Of a stretch of DNA of 64,000 bases, positions 8,740 through 18,123 are shown one piece after another (position 1 is the stretch's first letter; each line of letters begins with the position of its first letter). Both the position numbers and the translations under genes were made by a program. This DNA is from Alphaproteobacteria bacterium (lineage in GTDB: Bacteria; Pseudomonadota; Alphaproteobacteria; Caedimonadales; UBA9215): NCBI GenBank assembly GCA_009993885.1, contig JAACSN010000012.1:1-64000 (forward strand), given 5' to 3'. The notes under the pieces were generated by a model. That model was not told the origin of the DNA. It saw nothing but the letters and a program-made list of their open reading frames with translations, and did not search any database.

Positions 8740-9870
8740 TTAAGAGGTATAAATACGATGATAACGCGTTCCATGGCGTACGAGAAGCTCATAAACCGAT
8801 GTTCCTTCATTTTCTGCAAAGTCTCGGGTACTTGTGATGTCGCCGTAGATTTCTGCCCACATATTAGAACGGACGGCACTTTCGGGTTGATCCGTTATAT
8901 CGGCCATTAAAACATCCATAGAAACGGTGCCGATGATAGGGGCTTTTTTTCCGTTAATAAGAACATATCCTTTGTTAGAGGCTGCCCGTAAAATACCGTC
9001 ACGATGTCCAACGGAAACAAGCGCTACCCGTGTGTCACGTTTGCAGGTATGGGTGCAATTATATCCTAAGGTTTCTCCTTTGGGGATATGACGGGTTAAA
9101 AGAATGCGCGCAAAGGTTCTAAGGCAAGGTTTGAGATCTAATAACGTGCCGTAACTTTCATTTTTATAACCGTAAAGAGCCATGCCGGGACGCACAAGAT
9201 CAAATTGATAATTATCCCCAAGGGTAAGGCCGCTGGAATTTGCAAAAGTTGCAAGAGAAGCTTTTGCTTTTGGTAAAAGCCGACGGGCTTTTAAAAAACG
9301 ATCCAGTTGCAATTTATTTTTTTGGGAGCCGGAGTTGTTCGAGTTAGCCATATGGCTCATGACGTATCGAATCTCAAGATTGTCCAGTAAAGGACTCTTT
9401 GCAACCTCTTTTAAAACGTCATAAGGAAGTCCTTCGCGTCCCATACCCGTATCAATATGCAACAGGCAGGGAAGCTTGCGAGATAGTTTTTGAGCATGAC
9501 AGGCCCATCGTTCGACTTGTTCTTGAGAAATCAAACAAGGGATTAGATTGTGTTCTATGAAATAGTCTTCCGTCCGAGGAAGGACACCGTTAAAGATGTA
9601 AAGATTTAAGTCCTTGTGGGGAAATTTTTTGCGTGCTTGGAGAGCTTCGTCAATATAAGCGAAAAAGAAATCACGACAGCCCGCTTCATAAAGGGTCGCA
9701 CCGATCGCATCCTGTCCAAGGCCGTAAGCGTCTGCTTTTAATACGGCGGCACAAAGAGCGCCCTTGCGAATAAATCCTTGAAGAGAAAGGTAATTTTCTC
9801 GGATAGCCTTCAAATCAATATGAAGGACGCAGGGAGCTTGGGGCGGAACGGTCTCAAGAAGAGTTTGCAT
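8740..9870 (-). CDS. alr: Alanine racemase
   Basis: The 376-residue PLP enzyme interconverts L- and D-alanine for peptidoglycan. The PLP-binding lysine is in AAVLKADAYGLG near the N-terminus, and the conserved SLVRPGMALYGY-type segment (here DLVRPGMALYGY) and the SMDVLMADIT segment near the C-terminus are present. A TTG seven codons upstream (9891) keeps the frame open, but I prefer the ATG at 9870. On the minus strand TATAAT (9877-9882) lies only 6 bases before this ATG, with no clear Shine-Dalgarno, so the mRNA may be nearly leaderless. Confidence 0.93.
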   Translation of the reverse strand: MQTLLETVPPQAPCVLHIDLKAIRENYLSLQGFIRKGALCAAVLKADAYGLGQDAIGATLYEAGCRDFFFAYIDEALQARKKFPHKDLNLYIFNGVLPRTEDYFIEHNLIPCLISQEQVERWACHAQKLSRKLPCLLHIDTGMGREGLPYDVLKEVAKSPLLDNLEIRYVMSHMANSNNSGSQKNKLQLDRFLKARRLLPKAKASLATFANSSGLTLGDNYQFDLVRPGMALYGYKNESYGTLLDLKPCLRTFARILLTRHIPKGETLGYNCTHTCKRDTRVALVSVGHRDGILRAASNKGYVLINGKKAPIIGTVSMDVLMADITDQPESAVRSNMWAEIYGDITSTRDFAENEGTSVYELLVRHGTRYHRIYTS

Positions 9871-9916
9871 ATAGGTATTATAAGGCAGCAAAAAAAAGTT
9901 GATAGCTTTTTTTTGT

Positions 9917-9946
9917 TTGAATTTTAAAAAAAATGTGCGCTAATAA
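9917..9946 (+). promoter_or_regulatory. Putative sigma70-type promoter for the bufferin genes
   Basis: TTGAAT (9917-9922) and TAATAA (9941-9946) are separated by 18 bases, about 50 bases upstream of bufA. A ribosome-binding site (AGGAGA) precedes the bufA start. I see no clear operator. Bufferin operons elsewhere respond to copper through an ECF sigma factor, so other control is possible. Confidence 0.35.
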
Positions 9947-9995
9947 AAAGTGGCTTTTTTAAAGAAAAAAGCAAACTTTACAGGAGAATCTAAAA

Positions 9996-10289
9996 ATGAA
10001 GACAGCGAATAAAATCCTATTGAGCTCAGCTTTTGCTCTTGCGGTTGCCGGTATTGGCAATGCAGAAGCTCAAGATGGGAAAATGATGAAAGAAAAGTGT
10101 TTTGGTGTTGCAAAAGCAGGAAAGAATGATTGTGCGTCAAAGGGGAATAACTCTTGTGCCGGAACATCAACAATTGACGGTGATAAAGCAGCTTTTGTCG
10201 CTCTTAATAAGGGGCTTTGTGAAAAACTCGCCGGTGGTTCTTTAGAGCCGGGTGTTAACGAAGACGCAGCTGAAAAAGAAGATAATTAA
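9996..10289 (+). CDS. bufA: Bufferin-type RiPP precursor (DUF2282, BufA1-like)
   Basis: The 97-residue precursor has a Sec-type signal peptide (cleavage likely after AEA, residue 25) and then four Cys at 35, 46, 54 and 75. Their contexts ([34 protein letters not shown]) are the DUF2282 core pattern. In characterised bufferins the paired MNIO enzyme converts core cysteines to heterocycles and the exported product binds copper. Here bufB and bufC follow within 5 bases, so the match is strong both in sequence and in context. The tail after GSLEPG is short and acidic. The function in this organism (copper buffering, possibly within a host cell) is inferred. Confidence 0.9.
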   Translation: MKTANKILLSSAFALAVAGIGNAEAQDGKMMKEKCFGVAKAGKNDCASKGNNSCAGTSTIDGDKAAFVALNKGLCEKLAGGSLEPGVNEDAAEKEDN

Positions 10290-10294
10290 GTTTT

Positions 10295-11164
10295 ATGAGT
10301 AGTCAAAATAGACCCGCATCTCTTGGAGGTGTGGGTCTTCGTTATAAGCATTACCAAGATATTCTTGAGCAACGCCCCTCAAAAATCGGCTGGCTTGAAA
10401 TACACCCCGAAAACTATTTCGGAGGAGGGCCAAGCCTTTATTATCTTACCAAAATTCGCGAACATTATCCTTTGAGCTTTCATGGTGTGGGGCTTTCCTT
10501 GGGCAGTGATCAAGAGCCCGATAGGGAGCATTTGCAATCCTTAAAAGATCTTATTAAACGCTTTGAGCCCTTTCAGTTTTCCGATCATGTCTCGTGGAGC
10601 GTCAGCGGCAATGCCCATTTAAATGATTTGTTGCCTTTGCCTTATACCCGAGAGACCTTGGATCGTTTATGTCGAAATATTGAAATTACCCAAGAGTTTT
10701 TGGGGCAGGAAATTCTTGTTGAAAATCCTTCTACCTATCTTCAATTCAAAGAAGATGTTATGGCTGAACCCGATCTCTTAAATGCTCTTGTAAAACGTAC
10801 GGGTTGTCATTTATTATTAGATATCAATAATGTATTTGTACAATCACATAACCGTCATTTTAACCCTTATGAATATGTTGATAGGGTTAATCTTGAGTTT
10901 GTCCGAGAAATTCATTTGGCAGGTCATACGGAGCGTGTGATCCGAAAAAGAGGCCGGGAAAAAGAAGTGCTTCTTGTGGATACGCATAATCGCCATGTCT
11001 GTCAAAAAGTATGGGATTTATATGCATATACCGTTAAAAAAAGAGACCCTGTTTTAACACTGATTGAATGGGATCAAGATTTCCCGACATTTCGAGATCT
11101 TTGTGAGGAGTCTTATAAAGCTCAGGATATCATGGAGCAGGCGGGTCGAAAAAATGTCGCTTAA
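10295..11164 (+). CDS. bufB: MNIO family RiPP-modifying enzyme (DUF692, BufB)
   Basis: The 289-residue protein is a TIM-barrel multinuclear non-haem iron oxidative enzyme (DUF692). Family segments are all present: WLEIHPENYFGG, LSFHGVGLSLG, FSDHVSW, ILVENPSTYL, LLLDINNVFVQSHN, EIHLAGH, VDTHNRHV and LIEWDQDFP. Their His, Asp, Asn and Glu residues supply the iron ligands. It should modify the cysteines of BufA in the cytoplasm before export. Only 5 bases separate it from bufA, and its end overlaps bufC by 11 bases, so the three are translated together. Length is typical. Confidence 0.93.
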   Translation: MSSQNRPASLGGVGLRYKHYQDILEQRPSKIGWLEIHPENYFGGGPSLYYLTKIREHYPLSFHGVGLSLGSDQEPDREHLQSLKDLIKRFEPFQFSDHVSWSVSGNAHLNDLLPLPYTRETLDRLCRNIEITQEFLGQEILVENPSTYLQFKEDVMAEPDLLNALVKRTGCHLLLDINNVFVQSHNRHFNPYEYVDRVNLEFVREIHLAGHTERVIRKRGREKEVLLVDTHNRHVCQKVWDLYAYTVKKRDPVLTLIEWDQDFPTFRDLCEESYKAQDIMEQAGRKNVA

Positions 11165-11924
11165 CAACCTACAAAAAGCCTTTAAAGACGCCGCAACGTC
11201 TCAAAAAACAAAATCGTTTTTATCGCGTTATTTGCCCTATGAAACAGAGGAATCGCAAGAGCGTTTTGCCATCTATCAAAACAATATTATGGCGAATCTT
11301 GCCGGTGTTTTAGCAAGTACCTTTCCTGTCTGTGAAAAGCTGGTGGGAGAAGATTTTTTTCGTCACAAAGCTTACAAATTTATTAAAGACAATCTTCCTA
11401 AAAAGGCCGCTCTTTTTTATTACGGAGAGGATTTTGTTAATTATTTCGACGCTATCGGTCGGGAAAATAAGTATGCTTATTGGGGGGAAGTTGCTGCCTA
11501 TGAATGGGCGCAGCAGTGTTGTTATTACGGCATAGATGCTGAAACTTTGTCGCGCCAAGATTTGGCAAGTTTTGATGAGACGTCTTTTGGCAAGCTTATT
11601 GTAAGGTTAGCGCCCGCTGTTCAACTTGTTAAAACGTCCTATAATATTCAAAATATCATCGATGTCGTGACGGAAAAGTCTTGTGTGAATGAAGACGATT
11701 TTCAAATTACCAAAACCCATGATCATTATCTCTTTTACCCGACGGAGATAAAGGTCGAGGTTAACAAGGTAGATAAGCTTTTTTTTAAGGTTTTACAAAC
11801 CTTGCAAGACACCCCCTGTTCATTTGAAACCCTTGCTGCTATGTTTGCAGGACAAGAAGATGAGGCTGTGTTTGCAAGCTTTATTACAGTGTTATTTGAT
11901 AGAAAAATACTTATAAGGATGTGA
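11154..11924 (+). CDS. bufC: Bufferin partner protein (DUF2063, BufC)
   Basis: The 256-residue protein starts at ATG 11154, overlapping the bufB stop; the frame is open 30 codons further upstream, but that would lie inside bufB. The N-terminal part carries the DUF2063 signature: RFAIYQNNIMANLAGVLASTFPVCEKLVGEDFF. The C-terminal part ends with a helical region (FKVLQTLQDTPCSFETLAAM) like the winged-helix-type C-terminus of these proteins. BufC-type proteins bind the precursor and present it to the MNIO enzyme. No DoxX-type BufD gene follows; an SPFH protein does. Confidence 0.88.
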   Translation: MSLNNLQKAFKDAATSQKTKSFLSRYLPYETEESQERFAIYQNNIMANLAGVLASTFPVCEKLVGEDFFRHKAYKFIKDNLPKKAALFYYGEDFVNYFDAIGRENKYAYWGEVAAYEWAQQCCYYGIDAETLSRQDLASFDETSFGKLIVRLAPAVQLVKTSYNIQNIIDVVTEKSCVNEDDFQITKTHDHYLFYPTEIKVEVNKVDKLFFKVLQTLQDTPCSFETLAAMFAGQEDEAVFASFITVLFDRKILIRM

Positions 11925-11927
11925 AAA

Positions 11928-12842
11928 ATGGAATTCTCAACTTTCGTTATAGCCATTGTGGTCTTAGCTGTTCTGGTTATTTATATGGGGATCAAATCTG
12001 TCCCGCAAAGTGAGGAGTGGACCGTTGAGCGCTTTGGAAAATTCACAGGGCTTTTGCGTCCCGGTCTTAATATCATTGTGCCTTTTGTCGATCGTATCGG
12101 GGCTAAAATTAGTGTGCGTGAGCAAGTTATTGATGTCCCGTCTCAAGATGTGATTACCAACGATAATGCCATGGTACGTGTGGACGGCGTGGTTTTCTTT
12201 CAAATTATCGACAGTGTTAAAGCAGCCTATGAAGTGGCCGGTTTAGAAAATGCCATTGTAAACCTTACCATGACGAACATTAGGACGGTCATGGGTGAAA
12301 TGGTTTTGGACGGTTTGCTTTCAAACCGTGAAAAAATTAACGCAACATTGTTGGGCGTCATTGATGATGCTACGAATCCTTGGGGCGTCAAGGTAACACG
12401 AATTGAAATTAAAGATATTACGCCGGCTCCGGATCTAGTCCAATCTATGGCGCGTCAAATGAAGGCCGAACGAGAAAAGCGTGCGACTATTCTTGAGGCA
12501 GAAGGGGTAAGAGAAGCTGCCATTTTAGAGGCTCAAGGACGGCGTCAAGCTGCGATTTTAAAAGCAGAAGGGGATAAAGAAGCCGAATTTAGAGCAGCGG
12601 AGGCGCGTGAGCGTTCTGCCCAAGCGGAAGCTGCCGCCACACAGATGGTGTCGGAGGCTATTGCCAAAGGAGATATCAAGGCCGTCAATTACTTTGTTGC
12701 GCAAAAATATGTAGACGCTTTAAAGCATGTTGCATCTGCGGATAATAGTAAACTTATCTTTATGCCCCTTGACTCTTCCGGTGTTATCGGTGCTTTGGGC
12801 GGTGTGGCTGAATTGGCTAAGGAAGCTTTTAATAAAAAGTAG
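11928..12842 (+). CDS. SPFH/Band 7 membrane protein (QmcA/stomatin-like)
   Basis: The 304-residue protein has one N-terminal membrane segment ([17 protein letters not shown]) followed by a Band 7/SPFH domain ([27 protein letters not shown], then [22 protein letters not shown]). A long Ala/Glu/Arg coiled coil covers about residues 185-235. Such proteins form large membrane-bound rings that organise lipid domains and control membrane proteases. It begins 3 bases after bufC and is followed by an NfeD-like gene, its usual partner. Being so close to the bufferin genes it may be co-transcribed, but a functional link is not shown. Confidence 0.92.
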   Translation: MEFSTFVIAIVVLAVLVIYMGIKSVPQSEEWTVERFGKFTGLLRPGLNIIVPFVDRIGAKISVREQVIDVPSQDVITNDNAMVRVDGVVFFQIIDSVKAAYEVAGLENAIVNLTMTNIRTVMGEMVLDGLLSNREKINATLLGVIDDATNPWGVKVTRIEIKDITPAPDLVQSMARQMKAEREKRATILEAEGVREAAILEAQGRRQAAILKAEGDKEAEFRAAEARERSAQAEAAATQMVSEAIAKGDIKAVNYFVAQKYVDALKHVASADNSKLIFMPLDSSGVIGALGGVAELAKEAFNKK

Positions 12843-12855
12843 GAATATTAAGTTT

Positions 12856-13332
12856 ATGAACGCCTTCATTACGGATCTCATGAATACGGACTTTTTGTAT
12901 TGGCACTGGTGGCTTTTTTCCGTTGTACTCTTTATTATTGAAGTTATTGTCCCGGGGACATTTTTCCTATGGATGGGGGTATCTGCCCTGATCGTCGGGG
13001 CCTTGGCAGCGCTTTTTCCGTCGATGGAAACCTCGGTCGAGCTTCTTATTTTTTCTTTATTTTCCGTTGTGAGTGTGGTGGTTTGGAAAAAATACCAATC
13101 TAAGAACCCGTCAAAAACGGATCACCCCACTTTGAATCAAGGAGGCGCTCAATATATTGGTCGCGTCATTCAACTTTCCCGACCTATCGTCAACGGGTTC
13201 GGTAAAGAGAAAGTCGGGGCGAGTTTTTGGACAGTACGGGGTCTTGATGCAAATGAAGGGACAAAGGTTAAGATTATAGCCGTGGAAACAACGGTTCTTG
13301 TGGTCGAGCCTGTGGACGAACCTGTGACGTAA
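12856..13332 (+). CDS. NfeD-like membrane protein
   Basis: The 158-residue protein has about three hydrophobic helices (WLFSVVLFIIEVIVPGTFFLWMGVSALIVGAL and a second LLIFSLFSVVSVVVW) and a C-terminal OB-fold-like domain (GRVIQLSRPIVNGFGKEKVGASFWTVRG). This is the short NfeD type without the protease domain, the standard partner of SPFH proteins. ATG at 12856 was chosen: it follows the upstream stop by 13 bases, while the open frame reaches back 43 codons into the upstream gene. A 10-bp inverted repeat overlaps the stop and may end the transcript. Confidence 0.88.
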   Translation: MNAFITDLMNTDFLYWHWWLFSVVLFIIEVIVPGTFFLWMGVSALIVGALAALFPSMETSVELLIFSLFSVVSVVVWKKYQSKNPSKTDHPTLNQGGAQYIGRVIQLSRPIVNGFGKEKVGASFWTVRGLDANEGTKVKIIAVETTVLVVEPVDEPVT

Positions 13333-13369
13333 AAAAGTCTTTTCCATATTTTCCCACAGAGACTTTTTT
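13331..13369 (+). terminator. Possible terminator after the NfeD gene
   Basis: A perfect 10-bp inverted repeat (aaaaaagtct at 13331-13340, agactttttt at 13360-13369) encloses a 19-base loop and ends in a T run. The stem is A-T rich and the loop long, so strength is uncertain. Confidence 0.4.
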
Positions 13370-13529
13370 CAAAAAGGCTCCGGTTTAGGGGCTGGTGACG
13401 CCGTTCATACCGTCTAAGCGGAGAGCAGCGCAAAGACGTCTCGGATTCTTTTTGAATGACTATAACACTGGTTTTTTTCGAGCACTTTATATATAGTCAA
13501 TCTATATTCCTTAAAATAGCGTTTAAAAT

Positions 13530-14477
13530 ATGACGGCCACATCAAATTTTTCCAAAGGTCTTTCAACAAAAGACAAAAGTTTTCAAAGTATTATCCTAAA
13601 GCTCCAAACTTTTTGGGGAGAACAGGATTGTACGATTATGCAGCCTTATGATATAGAAATGGGCGCAGGTACGTTTCATCCTGCTACAACTCTACGAACC
13701 CTTGGCACCAAACCGTGGCGCACGGCCTATGTACAACCTTGTCGTCGTCCGACGGACGGTCGCTACGGGGATAATCCCAATCGAGTTCAATCCTATTACC
13801 AGTTTCAAGTGATTGTAAAACCGTCTCCCGATGATATTCAAGAGCTTATGCTGGAAAGTTTTAAGGCTATCGGCATTGATCCCGCGATCCATGATATTCG
13901 CTTTGTGGAGGATAATTGGGAAGGGCCGACTCTTGGGGCTTCCGGTCTTGGTTGGGAAGTATGGTGTGACGGACAAGAGGTCTTACAATTTACCTATTTT
14001 CAACAGTTGGGCGGTGCCGATTGCGCGCCTGTTCCGGTGGAATTGACCTACGGTTTGGAGCGTTGTGCTTGTGTTGTTCAAGGTGTTGAGAGTTTGTTTG
14101 ATCTTGATTGGAATGGTGCTGAAGGCGATCGCAAGATTACCTACCGTGATATTTTCCATCAAAATGAACGGGAGTTTTCAGCCTTTAACTTTGATTATGC
14201 CGATGTTGAAAAACTGGAAGGCGAATTCAAAGCGGCTGAAAAACAATGTCAGAGCCTTCTTGAAAAAGGCTGTGTTTTGCCGGCTTATGATCAAGCTTTA
14301 AAAGCGAGTCATTTGTTTAATTTGCTGGATGCGCGAGGTGTCATTAGTGTGCTTGAACGTGCAAGCTATATTGGTCGTGTTAGAGATTTGGCTCGAGGGT
14401 GTTGTGAGCAATATCTTCAACAGCAAGAAAATACAGCACATTCATCCGTATCGAAATCAGCAAGCGTAGGGGCGTAA
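13530..14477 (+). CDS. glyQ: Glycyl-tRNA synthetase alpha subunit
   Basis: The 315-residue catalytic subunit of the bacterial alpha2beta2 glycyl-tRNA synthetase shows its landmark stretches: [71 protein letters not shown] and ELTYGLERC. It charges tRNA-Gly with glycine. It lies 4 bases before glyS, forming the usual two-gene operon. A slightly longer Ser-rich C-terminal tail (about 20 residues) is seen. About 200 bases upstream carry no gene. Confidence 0.97.
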   Translation: MTATSNFSKGLSTKDKSFQSIILKLQTFWGEQDCTIMQPYDIEMGAGTFHPATTLRTLGTKPWRTAYVQPCRRPTDGRYGDNPNRVQSYYQFQVIVKPSPDDIQELMLESFKAIGIDPAIHDIRFVEDNWEGPTLGASGLGWEVWCDGQEVLQFTYFQQLGGADCAPVPVELTYGLERCACVVQGVESLFDLDWNGAEGDRKITYRDIFHQNEREFSAFNFDYADVEKLEGEFKAAEKQCQSLLEKGCVLPAYDQALKASHLFNLLDARGVISVLERASYIGRVRDLARGCCEQYLQQQENTAHSSVSKSASVGA

Positions 14478-14481
14478 AATC

Positions 14482-16581
14482 ATGTCAGATTTCTTTTTTG
14501 AAATTCGTTCCGGTGAAATTCCGGCTCAAATGCAAAAGCCTGCAACTCTTGATCTTAAGCGTCTTTTAGAGCAAAAATTTAAAGACCTTCAATTGTCACA
14601 CGGAGATATTTCTTGCTATGCCGGCCCCCGTCGTCTTGTGGCTGTTGTGCGAGAGTTGGCGACAGAGCAAACCGTACGCCACGAAGAACGTCGAGGCCCA
14701 AGAACCGATGCCACGAAGCAAGCGATTGAAGGCTTCTTAAAATCAACGGGATGTAATCTTGACGACCTTGAAATTCGGGAAACGCCAAAAGGAACCTTTT
14801 ATTTTCTGACGGAAACCTTCCCGGCTGTGGCGACGAAAACCATTTTGCCCGATGTGATTCGTGAGGTTATTGAAACATTGCATTGGCCTAAAAAAATGAC
14901 ATGGTCAACCACAACGAAAACATGGGTCAGACCTATTCAAGGAGGTTGTGCTCTTTTTGGCGAAGAGCCCCTTGAGTTTACGGTTTCCATGAATGAAGAC
15001 GGAAATCCGGATCCTATCCTTGTGCAATTTAATAATATCACTGTCGGACATCGTTTCATGGCACCGTCTCCCTTTGCTGTGAAAAGCTTTGAAGATTACG
15101 TGCAGAAGTTACATAAAGCTTTCGTTATTGTTGATCAAGAAGAACGTCAGAAAGTCTTAAAGGAACAACTTAACGATTTATGTGCGCAACATAATTTAAC
15201 AATCCTTGATGACAAGGGGTTGCTTGATGAAGTCACCGGTTTGGTGGAATGGCCTGTTTGTTTGTTAGGTGATATTGATGCGTCTTTCATGTCTCTTCCT
15301 CCCGAACTTTTACGAACAACCATGCGGGTGCATCAACGTTATTTTAGCGTGCATAAAAAGGGGGGAGCTTTTGCACCTCATTTTATTGTCGCGGCTAATA
15401 TTGTAGCGCCTGATGACGGTAAAACGATTGTGATCGGTAATGAGCGTGTCTTAAAGGCACGTCTTTCCGATGCGGCGTTTTTTTATGAGCAGGATCGTAA
15501 AAAGCCTTTGGCAGAGCATGGTAAGAAATTGGATAAAACGGTATTTCATGCGTCCCTTGGAACACTTGCCCAAAAGCAAAACCGCCTTGTGGAAATTATC
15601 GACTTGATTGAAAAAGAAGATGAAGCGGCACGCCAAGATGCCAAGGAGGCCGCCCGTTTATGCAAAGCCGATTTAATGTCGGAGATGGTTTTTGAATTCC
15701 CCGAGCTTCAGGGCATTATCGGATTTTATTATGCCAAGGCCGACGGATTAAAAGAAACAATTGCTCAAGCAATTTATGATCAATATTCTCCCAAAGGCCC
15801 AAGCGATGCCTTGCCCTCTCAAAAAGTTAGTCGCCTGCTTGCCTTGGCAGATCGACTTGATACTTTGGTCGGTTTTTTCAGTGTCGGTCTTAAACCGACG
15901 GGGTCAAAAGATCCTTTTGCGCTGCGTCGTGCAGCCCTTGGAACCATTCGATTCCTTGAGGAAGGATACGATTGGGCTTTAGATGATGTTTTGTCATGTG
16001 TCTTTGATCTTTATGACGGTACAAAAAAAACAGTTCAAGCTCTTCCCAAAGCAGAGGTGTTAAAAGAGCTTGAACTCTTCTTTATGGAGCGTCTTAAGGT
16101 TTACCGGCGGGATCAAGGGTATGCCCATGATTATATCGAAGCCGTTTTATCGAGGGGATTGTCAGAGCCTTTATCGGTTATGAAGACCCGCCTTGATGCC
16201 TTGGTTTCTTTTGTTGAAACCCATGAAGAGGAAGCCGTTAATCTGTTTGCAGGTTATAAGCGGGCGACCAATATTTTGCGCAAAGAAAAAGTAACAGATC
16301 TTAAAGAACCCTTGGAAACGCTTTTTGAGAAAGAGGAGGAAAAAGCTCTTTATAAAACCCTTTTCGCTACTCGGAAAGAGATTCAAGGTTTCTTGTCTCA
16401 AGGCGATTTTACAAAGGCCATGGCAATCCTAGCTCCCTTACGCTCTCCCATTGATGCTTTCTTTGAGCATGTTCAAGTCAACGATGAGCGTCAAGATATT
16501 CGCCAAAATCGTTTGAACCTTTTGGGATATATTCAAAAAAGCCTTGAGCAAGTGGCAGATTTTTCAAAAATTGAGGGGTAG
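14482..16581 (+). CDS. glyS: Glycyl-tRNA synthetase beta subunit
   Basis: The 699-residue subunit has the family start FFFEIRSGEIPAQM, the MTWSTTTKTWVRPIQGGCALFG segment, RTTMRVHQRYF, and the HD-like region ADLMSEMVFEFPELQGIIGFYYA around residue 390. A C-terminal anticodon-binding helical domain with RLDALVSF and YKRATNIL follows. It works with the GlyQ subunit four bases upstream. Length is normal for the family. A hairpin terminator follows at 16694-16725. Confidence 0.97.
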   Translation: MSDFFFEIRSGEIPAQMQKPATLDLKRLLEQKFKDLQLSHGDISCYAGPRRLVAVVRELATEQTVRHEERRGPRTDATKQAIEGFLKSTGCNLDDLEIRETPKGTFYFLTETFPAVATKTILPDVIREVIETLHWPKKMTWSTTTKTWVRPIQGGCALFGEEPLEFTVSMNEDGNPDPILVQFNNITVGHRFMAPSPFAVKSFEDYVQKLHKAFVIVDQEERQKVLKEQLNDLCAQHNLTILDDKGLLDEVTGLVEWPVCLLGDIDASFMSLPPELLRTTMRVHQRYFSVHKKGGAFAPHFIVAANIVAPDDGKTIVIGNERVLKARLSDAAFFYEQDRKKPLAEHGKKLDKTVFHASLGTLAQKQNRLVEIIDLIEKEDEAARQDAKEAARLCKADLMSEMVFEFPELQGIIGFYYAKADGLKETIAQAIYDQYSPKGPSDALPSQKVSRLLALADRLDTLVGFFSVGLKPTGSKDPFALRRAALGTIRFLEEGYDWALDDVLSCVFDLYDGTKKTVQALPKAEVLKELELFFMERLKVYRRDQGYAHDYIEAVLSRGLSEPLSVMKTRLDALVSFVETHEEEAVNLFAGYKRATNILRKEKVTDLKEPLETLFEKEEEKALYKTLFATRKEIQGFLSQGDFTKAMAILAPLRSPIDAFFEHVQVNDERQDIRQNRLNLLGYIQKSLEQVADFSKIEG

Positions 16582-16693
16582 GCTCTTTTGTTTTTTGTGC
16601 ATCAAGAGAGACTGTTGAAAACGTTTTAAACGTAGTGTGCGATTACAAAATAGGCTCTGCAGAGACTCTTTTCCGGGGACTCTAAAGAACCAT

Positions 16694-16725
16694 AAAAGTC
16701 CCCCTCTAATGAAGGGGGCTTTTTT
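16694..16725. terminator. Intrinsic terminator between glyS and xthA
   Basis: A GC-rich stem (agtccccct with agggggct, one bulged T, loop ctaatga) is flanked by AAAA on the left and TTTTT on the right, so it can stop the convergent glyS and xthA transcripts. Confidence 0.75.
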
Positions 16726-16732
16726 CAGAAAA

Positions 16733-17524
16733 CTATATTGCCAGCTTAACCCAAACGGGAGCATGATCCGAAGGGCGCTCTTCGCTTCGTGTTTCGGGGT
16801 CGATGCCTGCGTCTTGCAGGAGGTCTGCTGCCTTGGGTGATAAAAGAAAATGATCGATGAGGTAGCCCTTATTATTTTGATAAGAGCCCGAACGATAGTC
16901 CCACCACGAGAATAATCCTTGATTTTTTGGAAGGAAAGAAGGGTGCTTTAGGCGAAACCCGTCGATAAAACCGCTATTGTATAAAGTCCTCAGAGCCTCT
17001 CGTTCTTGAAGGGAGCAGAGGATTCGATCTTCTTTGAAACGTTCCGGAGAATGGCCGTCACTGATAAAAGGGGCAATGTTGTAGTCTCCGGCAATGACAA
17101 GGGGTTCGTTTTGTTTTAGAAGATCGTTTCCGTGCGCTTGCAATGCCTTCAAGAATGCCATCTTATAAGCAAATTTATCACTACCGACCTCTTGGCCGTT
17201 GGGAACGTAAACACTTGCCACACGTACGCCGTTCACAAAGGCCTCAATGTAGCGGGCTTGCTCGTCTTCTTGAAAGCTAGGGAGGCCATAGACAACATCT
17301 TCCACAGGACTTTTCGAGAGAATAGCAACGCCATTGTAGGACTTTTGTCCGAGGAGAGAGATATTATAGCCAAGGTCTTCGATCTCCTCTCGAGGAAAAT
17401 GTTCCTCTTGGCATTTGATTTCTTGGAGTAAAATCACATCAGGATCGCGTTCGTTAATCCATTTTTTGAACGGCTCGAGGCGGGTGCGAAGAGAGTTTAC
17501 ATTCCATGTGGCAACGGTTATCAT
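16733..17524 (-). CDS. xthA: Exodeoxyribonuclease III
   Basis: The 263-residue AP endonuclease/3'-5' exonuclease of base excision repair shows the full exonuclease-endonuclease-phosphatase fold: TWNVNSLRTRL at the start, the metal-binding Glu in LLQEIKCQ, SVYVPNGQ, VIAGDYNIAP (Asp/Asn active site), and the C-terminal SDHAPVW catalytic His. Length is typical of XthA. The gene lies 21 bases downstream of erpA on the same strand, so the two may be co-transcribed from the promoter upstream of erpA. Confidence 0.96.
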   Translation of the reverse strand: MITVATWNVNSLRTRLEPFKKWINERDPDVILLQEIKCQEEHFPREEIEDLGYNISLLGQKSYNGVAILSKSPVEDVVYGLPSFQEDEQARYIEAFVNGVRVASVYVPNGQEVGSDKFAYKMAFLKALQAHGNDLLKQNEPLVIAGDYNIAPFISDGHSPERFKEDRILCSLQEREALRTLYNSGFIDGFRLKHPSFLPKNQGLFSWWDYRSGSYQNNKGYLIDHFLLSPKAADLLQDAGIDPETRSEERPSDHAPVWVKLAI

Positions 17525-17545
17525 GGGCTTTGTCTTTCTTTTTTC

Positions 17546-17935
17546 TTATATGGAAAAGGAATTTCCGCACCCGCAAGAGCTTTCTACATTGGGATTGCGC
17601 AAGGTGAAAGCAGCGCCAATGAGCTCGGTCACGTAATCAAGGGTTACATTTTTAAGGAACTCAAAGGAAACCTCATCGGTGATGACAGAGATATCATCAT
17701 AGGTAAATAAAAGATCATCCTTGTTTTGAGACGGTTCAAAGTCGAATTTATATTGAAAGCCGGAACAGCCGCCGCTTAAAACAGAAAGGCGAAGCAAAAG
17801 CTCCCCCGTAGGATTTTTCTTGATTTCTTGCTGTTTTAAAAACCGAAGGCGATCAAGGGCTGTGTCGGTGATATAGAGGGTTCCGTCGGTAATACCGTCG
17901 GGTTTTGTCATTCTAAAAGAATCGGACATAAGCAA
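17546..17935 (-). CDS. erpA: Iron-sulfur cluster insertion protein ErpA
   Basis: The 129-residue A-type carrier has the three conserved cysteines: one in LSGGCSGFQYKF and two in SSCGCGNSFSI at the C-terminus, which hold the transferred Fe-S cluster. It passes clusters to target enzymes in the cytoplasm. An N-terminal extension of about 18 residues before YITDTALDRL is less conserved, and the Met at residue 9 could be the true start. It is followed by xthA and is preceded by a good promoter at 17979-18007. IscA is a possible alternative name; ErpA fits better because this position next to argS is common in alphaproteobacteria. Confidence 0.9.
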   Translation of the reverse strand: MLMSDSFRMTKPDGITDGTLYITDTALDRLRFLKQQEIKKNPTGELLLRLSVLSGGCSGFQYKFDFEPSQNKDDLLFTYDDISVITDEVSFEFLKNVTLDYVTELIGAAFTLRNPNVESSCGCGNSFSI

Positions 17936-17978
17936 AAGCCTTGTAAAAAAAATCTGTAAAAAAGGTTATTCCCTGTTA

Positions 17979-18007
17979 TATATAGCATAGTACCGGCCCT
18001 CTTTCAA
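17979..18007 (-). promoter_or_regulatory. Sigma70-type promoter for erpA-xthA
   Basis: On the minus strand TTGAAA (18007-18002) and TATATA (17984-17979) are separated by exactly 17 bases, with the start of erpA about 40 bases downstream. This is the best-looking promoter in the window. Confidence 0.6.
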
Positions 18008-18123
18008 ATTCCTTGCGTATGCAACATATACTTCGCGGGAGTTTTGGTTTGGTTTTAAATCCCTCATTTTGAGAATAAATAGGGATAAGATGACAAAAAA
18101 AGAAGTTTTTATTTGAGAGACCC

